From: Mytilus californianus
Taxonomy: Eukaryota > Mollusca > Bivalvia > Mytilida > Mytilidae
Direction: 5' to 3'
Assembly (NCBI RefSeq): GCF_021869535.1
Contig: NW_026262712.1
Location: 69,100,100-69,164,099, forward strand
Length of the DNA: 64,000 nt
Part shown: piece after piece, positions 1 to 12,500 of the stretch
Numbering within the stretch: the first letter of the stretch is position 1
Layout: every line of letters begins with the position of its first letter
Notes under the pieces: generated by a model
Databases searched by the model: none
What the model was told of the DNA's origin: nothing
What the model saw: the letters and a program-made list of their open reading frames with translations, nothing else
Made by a program: the position numbers and the translations under genes

Positions 1-9
1 AATTTTCAG

Positions 10-54
10 GAAATCAATTCAATTAAAACCACGAGTTTTTATCAGCTCCTTTAG
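10..54 (+). CDS. Gene A, doubtful upstream exon
   Basis: Seen: an AG acceptor at 8-9 and an AG|GTGAAT donor after 54. The 45 nt stay open in the one frame that could join, provided the next exon starts at 705 (a second AG lies at 703-704) instead of 703. Joined that way the frame runs on into gene A. There is no clear family motif in the 14 residues, so this is a weak call. Confidence 0.25.
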   Translation, partial: EINSIKTTSFYQLL

Positions 55-702
55 GTGAATATATATATTATATTTCTATGCAAATAGATGTTTTTTTGTG
101 TTTGAATGTGTTTGAATGTGCATACAAAAATGCAATCGGGTGACGGATGGAGATTTTTGACTTGTGATATTTTTTTTTGCGCTGAGCTATGTTATTGTCA
201 GACTATCACTAAGAAACTCGATATCTGTTATACAAACATATTGGTGTTTTTTAAATAAATGTAAAGCAACAGTTACAACAAGGCTGCTTTCGATTTGAAG
301 AAAATAGTGTGTTTTGATTTTCTTCAAATTGTTTGTATTTTGCTTATCTCTTTAATGGAAAGTATTCAAAAAAAAAAAACGATAGAAATATCCAGGATTT
401 AAAAATTAAATATGCATAACAGGTAAACCATTAACATGCTTTTTGAAAGTTCGTATTGTGTTGTGCATTCCAACCGATTTTCTCGAGCGCCAATTAATGA
501 ATCTGAGGTAGACTAGCGACTAGCGTATCAGATAGTATGCCTGGTATTATTGATTACATTTTATAAAAGCAAAATTAACGTCGTTTTGCTGACAATATAT
601 CTAGTTATAGTTAATAAATGTACGTCATCATAGTTATTTGCAAAACGACTTATATAAACAATATTTATTATATCGTTAACTCAATTTTCAATAATGTTTT
701 AG

Positions 703-769
703 AGCTTTTGTTCGAGTGGTATAGACGATGTAAAAGCAATTGTAGTAATATCTCAAAAACTCCTCAAAG
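703..769 (+). CDS. Gene A exon, cytoplasmic TRPM region
   Basis: Seen: acceptor TGTTTTAG before 703 and donor G|GTAAGC after 769. It gives 22 codons plus one base, reading ..DDVKAIVVISQKLLKG.. across the junction to 1815, where the phase fits. The stretch sits where vertebrate TRPM proteins carry a short helix just before the ankyrin-like helical block. Assigned mainly on phase and splice sites, with weak sequence similarity. Confidence 0.6.
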
Positions 770-3700
770 GTAAGCAAACAAATTCATATATTAATATAAC
801 TATTACAGAATTGTTCTTCACGGATCTGTGTGATGCACATTTCATGCTTGCCGAAATTTCAAATATGATGAAGAAGAGTTAAAAGTCATAATTCCTTTCT
901 TCGGTACTTTTTGTCTTCATGTTTGGTCAGCAGCTTTACAATAATGCGTAGTAACAGTGAGCAAATATGTCCTGTTTTCGAAAATTCTAAATAGCAAATT
1001 TGCCTTTGCTTATCACGCCAAACGCTCGCATTGTTAGATATGGTTTACATTACTTAAAAAACATATTTTAGTTTTAACTACTGTTCCTTATAACAATTAG
1101 GCAAGACCTGATACACGACCGTCTAGGATTTCTTAAAATTCATAAGTATCAAGTATATGTTATTAGAATACATTAAATTCAAATAAGCGATTATACTTTT
1201 GTTTGTTATGAAAACAGAGATTGTTAAATTATCACTAAAAGCAACATTTTTTTTACATTTTATGTTGTGCAAGGAGACAAAATATCAAATATGAAAAACG
1301 TTTAATGGTGATATATATTTTTTCATACTACGTACAAATTAAGTATAAATTATATACTAGTATTTCAATCCAATAACTTTTTTAAGTTGTATAATTTCCC
1401 GATACCACACAGATTTAGTCAAAACTGCATTTCATTCATATGATATACAATGCGATTAAATCGACTAGAGGCTGATATTCTAAAAATGACAGGGCATTTT
1501 TTTGGCAAATAACTTAGTGAGATAAATCCAAGTAGCTCTAGTACTCAGTTACCAGGTTGATTTCATTACAATTTTCACTTTTTACACAAAAAAGCGCATT
1601 ACTATTTGTACTATTTTAAAATCATTAAACAGGATTTTTGTAACAAAGTATTGTTTATTTATGAAAGATAGCACAAATACTTCATTGAATTTTTAAATAT
1701 AACATTTTTGGAGGAAAAAATATCATGTTATGGTAATCATTCAACATGTTCAATACCTGCAAGATTTGTAGATGCAACAGTACTTCCCTGCAACGATGCT
1801 TAATTTCCTTTCAGGTCTTTGTTTTTCAAAAATTGGAATTACGACATGCTGTAAGTGCAAGCCTGTAGGCCCAAAAGAAACCACTTCGATGCCTACAATT
1901 GAGATATTGAGACTTGCTGTACTGATAAATCGGAGGGAAACGGCAGCTGTTCTATGGTACCACTGCGATAATCCAATAAGTAAGGTCAACATAATACTAC
2001 TGGTTTCTATGGTCTTAAAAAAGTAACATAAATTATTGTTTTGTCAAAACATGCAAGATCTTGTATCCAGGTTACTTTGTTTAGTTGCTGTTCCCTTTGT
2101 TGAATTGATACTCTCTTAATGGTTTTCCGAACCTAAACCTGTCCTTGATGTTTTCTATCTCTTTTTCATTTTTGCAATAAAAACCTTAAAAAAGTGATGA
2201 AGATTTACATTTCTTCAATAAAAAGATATGTCTTTCAGTAATACACTTTGCAGATATGTCCGTTAGACATGACTTAGCCACCAACTTCTTGGTCAAATAA
2301 TTTAAATAATTTTTAGTGTAGATTTTTTGTAACTGGCGTTCCTTTTGGGGGAATGAAAGGGATCGAAAATATTTTTAGTTCATTTATAACAAAAGCAGTT
2401 TTGAGAATATGATTGCAAAGATGGCATCCACATCTTGGTACGATTGAATTTGTGTAATCCCTGCACGGGCTTTGGTTTTTAAAAATTTAATTTTACTGAA
2501 TGTCTTGTATAAAAAAGGGATATAAATAATTACAAATCCGTTCTATTTTCAAACCGACCAGGGAAAAAGCGTCAATCGAATAAGCCTTGATCACACAAAC
2601 AATTCAACCGTCGAAGTTTGCTGAAAACAATTACAAGTAAAACATTTAAAAATTGTCGATAACATAACAATATTGATTGAGTCGGCACTAAGAAACAATA
2701 TTACATTACCATCAGTTGGGAATCTTTTATATCCTGTCTAATATTATTATGAAAAGGTGACGAGCATTAAGAGCGGTGTTTATTTATTTTACCACATTAA
2801 TTTGCATTTTTAAAGTTTTTGTCTGTAATTATGCAAATATGAATTAAAATGTCTGATTTTGTAGGTTTAGTCATAAACTATTAAACTATTGCAATTGTAC
2901 ACAAGAACGTATTAAGAGTGTCCCTAAATTTTCATAAAAAAACGTTTGACGGCTCACCACAATGAATGCCATTCTTTATTATATTCTGTGTGCCCCCTGA
3001 AAAAAGTTAAAACCATATACACACTAGTATATATCAAAATCATGAGAAGGCAATAATTTGTTTTCTACTACAGTGACCGCCCTGATTTCAAGCATTTATC
3101 TTACTTCGTTGGCAAATACTGCAGAACAAACATTTGACGAAAAAGATCAAGAGGAATTGCAGAATCATGCAGAGTAAGTGCAATTCTGAAATCATAAATA
3201 TTGGATCTTAAATCGATTAAAAAATGGAGAAGTGTGTCTATCTGTTATCCGCTCTTTGGTAGTTTGGTTGTCTCTTTGACATATTTCCTATTTTTTTCTC
3301 AATTTTATATAACACTAAAACTTGTTTGAAAAAGTATACACACCATTGTTAAGAACTAACATTAATTTGGTTTGTATACACCTTAAGGATGTATTCTTCT
3401 GAGGTTTCAGTTTCGTTGAAATCTCGTTCTGGCATTATTTCCAAAATATGTGATACAAGTGGATAATATTAATGAATTTAAAAAATGTTACAAACAAACT
3501 TAACTCTGTGAAAAAATTGTGTATTTGCATAAGTAGTTTTTGAGTAATCAATATTTTAAATTTTATTACCAATCAAGTCAGTCTTTTTAGCCAAAATTTT
3601 AAGAAAATGGGTGAGGGATACAAAAAAATATTTTACGAGAAACATGTACATCCCATGTCCTTTTTTTCTTTTCAAATTTCTTAAATATGTATATTTTTAA

Positions 3701-6474
3701 ACATTTATAACAAAGAAGTTGAAAAAATATGCATTTTATTCTTAAAACAGAGAAAAATCACAAATTTACAAAATTGACAACATGGTAAATTTGACACAAA
3801 AAAGCATCAAATTATAATAGAACCTTATATTAACACCTACTTGTGGTTTTTTTAAATTAAATTTATTCAGATTGGTCCACTTTATCTTTATTGATAGTAT
3901 GAAAAAAAGTTTAATTGTGGAACTGTGATTTTTTTCACGAAAATAGCCCAAAAATAGGTAAAAATTTATGAAAAATGGGGAAATCATTAAAATTGGGTAC
4001 CTTCAAAGGACAGTTGCAAAATAAGAAGTGCACCACCATATGTTTTTTCTTCACCTTCAAAATGATGCCATTAAAAAGAAGCCAACGAGTTGATTATACC
4101 TGTTCAGCCAATTTAGCTAAAAATTTTGATTATACATACTGAGTCAAATCTTTAAATTCTTCCTACTTACAAGTTGTGTCCATTATTTAATCAAAGCAAT
4201 GCGGACGAACATTTTACAACATTGTTATGTATATCAATATGTCCTCTTTCTTGTGCAATGGTCATCAATAGTCTATTTGCCAATAACCGATTTGAATCCG
4301 TTATTTCATACTTTTTGAAAAAAAATAACTTCCCTTTATCAATCGTAGTTTGGTTCTACATGTTCTATACCGGACACAATTGTGTTTTGCCCAAGTAAAG
4401 CTTGATCAGTTTAAAGTGATATTTCGGCGTTTTAACAACTTTTGAACGAAAAACAAGATCTGGTATAAAAAAATTAAATGTAATTAAAAGATTTAAGAAA
4501 AATAGGTTAGACACATTACGCACTGATAAATGTGCTCTTTCTGATAGCTTTGCATTATCAATTAGAAATGTTTGTCCCTACTAAGGGAGACAACCACAAA
4601 AAGGGATCTCTCATGACAGGGTTAATTACGAGAATTGGCAAAGAGATTATTCGAACGGTAAAACGTTATCTTTATTATGTTATTTCTTTGTTTTAATAAA
4701 AGGTTTAACAAAATAACTGAACTTCAAAGTAAATTCAAATAAGGGTGTACATTAACTGATAAACACCAAACTGTGAAATTTATTAATCGATGGCGTAACG
4801 AAAAGACAACAAGTCCCATATTGACATTTTTTTTTAAAGAAAAAAGCTGGTTTAACCCGGTTTTATAGCTAGCTAAACCTCCCACTTGTATGACAGTTGT
4901 TTAAAATTTCGATATATGAAACGAAATTATGAAAAGCAAAAAAAAAAAAAAAATAAAAATAAAAATGTTAAGATGTTATCTTAATCAGGTAAACCTCTTG
5001 TAAAACAATTAACCTAGATATAGTCAAGTATGCTTCAAACAGAAGAGATAGCTTTTAATTTCGATTGTTTTTATTCTTTTATTTTTTGCAAGCATTTGCA
5101 TATGGGGTATATACGTTACTGTTGATTAAAAATTATAGGTCTTGCGTATTATGTATGCACATATCATTGAACGACGGTTTCTTAAATGTCAAGCTGAAAG
5201 TCATTTTTCTGTTAGTTTTACGGAGGCCATAGTTATAAAACTAACTATTATGAAATAACATTAGATGCACATATAGACAATACAATTTCTTTAATAATGC
5301 CCTAGGCAAACTCTTTGAAAACCAAAACCTTTTTGAGACATCGAAGAGTTAAAAGACCAAAAGGACTATCATTAAGGACCTTAACAATCAGAAACATTTC
5401 ACGACCTTTTGGGTATTTGTGTTTTGGCCTTTTTTCTACGGATACATATTGGTTCTTTTTCTTCGACTTGTGACTTTATTTGAAGAGTGCTATCTTTTCT
5501 CCCCTTTGATGGAAATTTGACATGAAAATTTAAATGAGATGAAACAGAAGTTTAGCTTTGTATGAATCTCGGAAATCAATTTCGAGTATACAAATAACTA
5601 GCAAATAGAAATTCCGTAAGAATCACACTAAATCTAAATAAAACGAGACCAGGTGCATCGAGTTTAACACCTGCTTTAAAACATTAGATAATCTAAAACT
5701 GACATGCTTTTTTTTTTTTCTTACAGTTTGTTTTTATCACGTGCCATACAACTTTTAGAAAAAATGTTTTCTGATAATGAACGTCTGGCAAAAGATGCTT
5801 TGGATTACGTCTCTGAAATATGGGAACATTATGAAAGTCCTTTACATTTTGGGCACCAATTTAATATCGAGGAGTTCATATCTCACCCGTCCAATCAGAA
5901 GGATGCAAGTAAACGATTGTTTTCGTATAATTTAACTGAAGATAAAAACATCCAGTCAGGTAGTAACCAAGATAACAGGACTTCAAATGCCAATGAATTA
6001 CAAATCCAGGAATCTACTACGGTGAGCGGTTGCTTTTTATGTATAGGTGTTTGTAAACTATTTGATAACAGAAAGATCAGCTGTTAATTCAAATGTTAAA
6101 TGTTAAAAAACTGTGTACTGTAAACGTTTATGATTTTCTCCATCAATGAAAAACAAATATATGATTTAAAAACTTAGTTAATAGACGAAATAATTTTACT
6201 TATATGTGAAGTTTGGATATGAATAAATTAGTACATATGGTTTACATTGAGATATCTGGTATGCAATATATCACAAACAACATAGAATATTAAAAGACGA
6301 ATGCATTTAACATCACACAAATATAAATTAAATTAAAATACTACACATGTTTATCATATAGTGATGTATTGATCTTTACAATGTTCACAATAGTGTATGC
6401 GTTAATTAATATAAACATGTAACAAATATCGTTAACCCATGCAAGATTAAAGAAGCGATAGTGTACACGTTAAT

Positions 6475-6509
<35 letters not shown>

Positions 6510-9500
6510 ACAAATATCGTTAACCCCTGTAAGATGATACAAGCAACTGTTTGAAATTATTATTAAAATATATTTGAACAAATCAATTTTCCCCCTAAAG
6601 GTTCACTTTGTGTAAATTCGGAATTAATTATTAGAGTTTACACAACTAATATACTCTCCTTCCGTGGATATTAATATTGTTACGAATAGATTTGTTGGCT
6701 CATGATCCAAATGCGATATAAGGATATATCATTTAGTGAAAACCTCATAAAACAAAATAGTGATAAATTTGTTAAATTTATATTTGTAACAATCGAAAAC
6801 GACTTGCTATCATAAAGTACAGTTATACATCGTTTAAGTATTTCTTCAAGTTCATCAGTTTTATCACTTTTCATATTTGTCGACGTATTCTTGTTACTAA
6901 GTCACACTTCTATTTTTATTATTCAATCTGCATTTTTTGGGTTTTTTTTTTTGTCTTTTTGTTGTTTTTTTTTGTACAGGAACCACATTAAACAAAACAA
7001 AAATAGTTTATCTTTCAAATATGTCTTGTCTTACTTTTGCGAGAATACCTTTTTGGTCGGCACATTTATGTAAAAAAAAAATGGTACCATCTTTCATGAC
7101 AATCATTATGAACTGTAAACATGGTAAACATACGATGTATTGTATTTCGCCTAATATTGATAACTTTTAATGTTTTTATTTTTTATCAAAAGTATAGACG
7201 AACAATTTATTTGAATTCAAATACAAAAATGTACGGGCATATTAAAGTAATTAGCTGATGATTCGAATGAACGTACAACACATAAAGGACACAATCAAAG
7301 TAGGATGATTATATTGTATAGTCGTGTAAAATTATATATAAATGACTAATGAGATATTCATTGAAGAGCGTTATTTATTCTTATAGTACCACTGGACCAG
7401 ATCCAAGATAGCCATTTTAACATCACCTGCGGCAATGATGGTTTTCCACGTTGTGAGTTCAATATTCCAATTATACTTTAAACATAGATGATCAACGGTT
7501 ATTAACGAATTTAAACAATTAAATTAATTGATAAGAGTTCATTGGAAAATTCAATGAGACACTACTCTAAGTACATGGAAGAAATGGGATTAAGAGGATA
7601 CCTCATCTGTAATTGAGGATTGCATCCCTCTCATGCATATACATATATCATTGACTCTTAGAACGGGCTTGGCTGCTCTGTTTCTGAATTCGCTGACGAA
7701 CCCTAATAATCGTAATATAATATGTAATACACAAGAATCGTGGCTAAAATGCTTTTTTTATTTTCGATGTCTGGTACAAACATTTAAATAGGGTCGGGGG
7801 ACTTCGACTTTATGGCAACTTTGAAAACTCTGTTTTAGCATTTGCATATTCATTCATCTTAGTTGAAAGTTTATCGTATTGTCCCTTAAAAACTATGAAA
7901 CATTATATCGCAAATGTTCAAAAGAATTGTACGAATCAGTGCGGAATTTCAACTCTTAAAACTTGTCCAGGTTTTCTGCAATTATATAAAACAACCTTTT
8001 GCATTGACATAAAAGACAAAAAGACAAAAAAGACAAACATATTAAAGCACGTACATGCATCACATACATTGTGCGTCGGACAATGCTTTTACACCCAATG
8101 GATTTATAAGTAAATGAAGCCTTCAATTCTAGTAAACATGGAAATTGTGAGTTTCCTAATGCTAATCTCAACAACTCTAGCTATCGATCTATGGAGGTTG
8201 TGGATTTCCTTCCGTAAAATTTAAGATTGATGACCCCTGCAAATATAATTTTACACTTATTGTAAATTAAGCATTAACTTTATTGAAAACAATACTCACT
8301 TGAACTTTTATTTGATTCATTTTAATGTTTGAATCTATATAGTGACTTGACAAATATGTATGTTTAATGATCCATGTTGTTATTTTGTAGATTTTTTTCA
8401 CAGCTGCCTTGATCATGTTTAGCTTCTTTCTCACTCTCAACCTTCAGGATGATTCAATATCTTTGCAGGAAGGTCTGATTTTCATATACATGTTAGGTGA
8501 TTTATTAGAGGAAATATGGAGCATGGTAAGCATACATGTTCACTGCAATTTTATATGGAATCTTAATTGTCGACATTTGTGAATTGTGTTCTGTTTCACC
8601 AATAACTGGAGAGCATGGTTTACCTGTCTAGATAAATTAATGTACCAGGTTTTGAACCCGGGAACCCTAGTAGAGTAAGTCACCACTCTATCAGCCTAGT
8701 TACTAAAAAAACTCATCAGAAATACTGAGCTTAAACATGTGTACGCTAAAAGCGCGTATCGTCTACAAAAGATTTATCAGTGACGCTAGAATGACATAGT
8801 TGGAAAGGTCAAATGAAGAACGAAGTTGAAGAGCATTGATGATCCACCGGTACGAAAGATGTTTTATAAAAATAACATAGTTAATGTTCTATAATCATGC
8901 TAACGAGGCCAGGATAAGGTACCGGTATTTGATGTTTCTATTAACAAAATAATGCACATATGTTAATAAAATTTAGTTTTAAGAAAGAAAAAAAAGAAGA
9001 AAAAAAAAGGTTTTATCAAATACAGCTTATGTAATATACATCTAGAGAACTGCAGATCTAGAAGTTCCCTGCTAACTCGGATAATGCAAACTGATTACAT
9101 ATCTACAAGGGCAAGTAACCACTGCTATTCTTTCGCCCCCTCTTCATATCTTCATCTTCTTCCTCAGGCTATATATATAATTTTTCTCTGAACGTTGCTT
9201 TTTTGCTGGATACATTTTAAACATATTGCATTACTTACATTCCAAATTTGACAACTATACTAGTCGGTGTTCGAATCCGAATATCTTGCCCTTATAATAG
9301 AAGTGAGTAAATCATTTACTCAATTTTGCTTAAATATATTTTAGAAAAATGTTAAAGTTTTTTATAAGGTCTTTTTGTGTAAAGTTGTTGCTTATATATA
9401 TTCTAACCAACATGTATGCGTTAATGATATTAACCTGCTTACCCATCAATGAATTTATTACTTTTAAGGCATACATAATTATGTATACTATGTTTACAAT

Positions 9501-12500
9501 TTCATGTTAAAAAATAGCTATTACCATACCTCGTCATCTGCTTTTATAACATTGAGAACTCATTTACAAAATTGATAAATATATATAACTCAAACATACA
9601 TGTAGCTCGTATTCCTTGTGTGTTTGGTTGTATAAGCTCTTCGAAGTTACCATTACGGTTAGAATTTGAAATATTTGGACCTTGAACATTACCGAAATGA
9701 AAATGACCGTAGTATATCGCTATTAAAAAATCATAAATCGATTGAGAGAAAACATTTCCGGGTTACTAACGAAGAGACATTATTTGTCGAAATTCGAGTC
9801 TGGTGTAGTAAACATTGTACGGTTAATGTTGATTCTACGATGGGTACATACATCATCTGCTTCGGGTCTCGAGCTCAAAGGTATCGCCAGTCATGACATG
9901 AAATACAGATAGTGTTTTTATTTGAATTTGCTGTTATACATTTTTTTAAATAATATCAAATAAAGAACTGTTTCTCCTTCAAGCACGCCTCTGACTTCTT
10001 GAAAATTTTAATTTCTTTCAGTACTTTTTGTTTTATCAGCTTTCCGACGTTTATATTGTGTTTGACTTTGAAATATAACAGTCTCGAAACTCGTTATTTA
10101 CCTAAAGGAACATCTGTACAATTTTACTTTCTCTGTGTGTCTTAAGTTCCCTTCATTTATTAAACAATGAACATGAAGCTTAATTATCTTCCCTTTCACT
10201 TGTTTAACATTGAAAGCAGATACATTTCAGTGAAGCTTTTGAAGGATATAAAAATATTCAAATGTAAACAGGAATCTTTTATATCAGTTTAAATATGAAC
10301 TATCGTATTTGTTTTTACAGATTCGACCTGACAAAGACTGCAACTGGTCAAAACAAAGAATATTTCTTCACCTATTAAATATTTGGAACATTTTGGATCT
10401 ATTATGTTTATTGCTTTACATACTTGCATTTTGCATGCACATTCTCGATTCCAATTTGCTTATGCACACTAGGAGAATCTATAGTATAGCCCTTTTCATC
10501 ATGTTCCTGCGCCTACTGAATGTTTTATTACTGTTTAAACGTTTTGGAATAATTATAATAATGGTGAAAGAAATGGTGAGTTAATATAAGAAGAATCATA
10601 AGATATTTTTGTTTTAATCTAGCATTTCGGAAATCGCTAAGTTGTAACTTTAAGGATTTGGAAACGAATAACTCATTTTTAACTTGAAACAAACTTGCTA
10701 TAATGGTAATTTTGGTAAGTTTTATGTTGCTTGCACTGAGCGAGGTAAAGTATGGCTCGAAGCAAAATACTTGAAACTGAACCATGAAGAAACCCTATCA
10801 TCAAATTCACTTGCCATCTTAAATGAGAGACATTCGTCTAATGCTACTCACTTATAACAAAATAGGTAAGAAAATCGTGACGGCATTCAAATGTTTTACC
10901 AGCTGATAAATGCAAATCATTTGACATTCATTTGAGTTAACTTCCCCTCTTCGAAAATGTGATTGAGCAATAGTCAAGTTGAAAATGATATATTTTGAAA
11001 AGATATATGATTGTTCATGACTTTTTGAAACATACTGTATGATTAGTAATAAACATGAAAGTACATAAAACAACAAACCACTTCATCATATGTTTACAAA
11101 GTGGCCTCTATCAAGCATACAAAGCTTTCTATCTCGCATTTGGTTAAATTCAACAAAATTAACGATGACGGGTAGGAATATTTTCTACACGTGCAATACT
11201 CTACATGCGATATTAATGGATTGAAAATAATATTGCTAAAAAGCTTTTCAACCCATACATGTAAACATACCATAGTTGTATTTATATTGAGAAAATATCA
11301 GTCTCGATCAGAGGGTTTTTCAAATATCAACGTCACACCGACAAACATGAAAACACCAGTAACATACGCCTGCGTTATAGTTTTGTGGTTAAGTTTCCTT
11401 CTTTTTCAATCCGACAAATGACAAATTTTTAATAAATCTAACAAATATGAAAAGGGATTGTGACACGCCTTTCATTAAGATATATCGACGAATGTTACTT
11501 GTTAAAATAAATTGTTTACTTACATGCTCATGCAAACAAGTTTTAAAGAATGTTTGGATAAAGTGAGAATTCAGATTTTTATTTTTCAGCTTGTGGATTT
11601 GATGCAGTATTTACTAATACTTCTCATCTTTATATTTGCTGCTGGCGTTGTTTACCATGCTAATGTTTACCCAAACCACACAGTCACAGGTTCAAGTGAT
11701 ATTCAGTTCTGGAGAATATGGACAATTCTCAAGATTCCATACTGGCAGGTTTATGGCGAACTATTTTTGGATACATTGGAAGGTTTTACTTCAAGACATA
11801 TTTGAAAATATATTTAAATTAAGTAGTTGTAATGGAACTGTGGCCTTTCATAGAAAATATAACAACGCGTTTCATTTCACAAGCATATATTGTATCTGTT
11901 ACAATTTTCTTTCCATTGTACTTTTTTACGAATGTCATATCAAAATTATATAGTAAAGTAACCGTATTATAATATAAATAGCTTACAAATGTAGAATATT
12001 TACTTCTAAATGTAAGTGTGGATTCATTTAAATGTTGAAGCTCCGAAATGTGATTTAAAAAAATCCTCATTTTTAAGATAGAGCATCTTTAAAAAAAAAG
12101 AAAAATAAATAGTATATGAAAAAACTTAAAATTTAAGTGAAAACATTATTTTTCGAACGACAGTCGGAATACACATGACTACAAAAATTGTTTCTCATTA
12201 TCACTTTTGTCTATTTTTGTCTCTAATGATTATGTCATATATTTTTTTACATTAATATAATACAACCTTTCTTTTTTAGCATCCGACGATTCGGGTTGCA
12301 CCAATAATGCTACACTATGGAAAACTGATCCATCCATAGAGAGATGCCCGACAGCAGATTGGATAACAACAGTAATTGCGGCGTTTTATATGATGTTAAC
12401 AAACTGGTTGTTATTAAATATTGTCATAGCAATGTTCAGGTATGTTTCCGTTGTTAATTTTGTTTTGATAGTTTAAACATATTTAATCTCGATAAAGTTG

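Larger units (their letters stand above)
770..5726 (+). other. Gene A introns, first block
   Basis: Introns 770-1814, 1980-3073 and 3174-5726. AT-rich, with no coding signal on either strand. In the third, 3225-3310 and 4840-4920 look like worn ends of dispersed mussel repeats. Nothing else is supported. Confidence 0.7.
7453..10320 (+). other. Gene A introns around the S1-S2 exon
   Basis: Introns 7453-8390 and 8526-10320. A tRNA-like patch lies on the minus strand at 8640-8705 (listed separately). The rest is AT-rich non-coding sequence with only short chance reading frames, such as 9666-9896. Confidence 0.65.

Noticed and set aside
1750-1992. 80-codon minus-strand frame
   Set aside because: Antisense shadow of the gene A exon 1815-1979, which has splice sites, phase and a TRPM motif.
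5704-6087. 127-codon stand-alone gene with ATG at 5704
   Set aside because: The ATG lies in the pyrimidine tract of an acceptor and the end runs past a donor. The internal part is a gene A exon.
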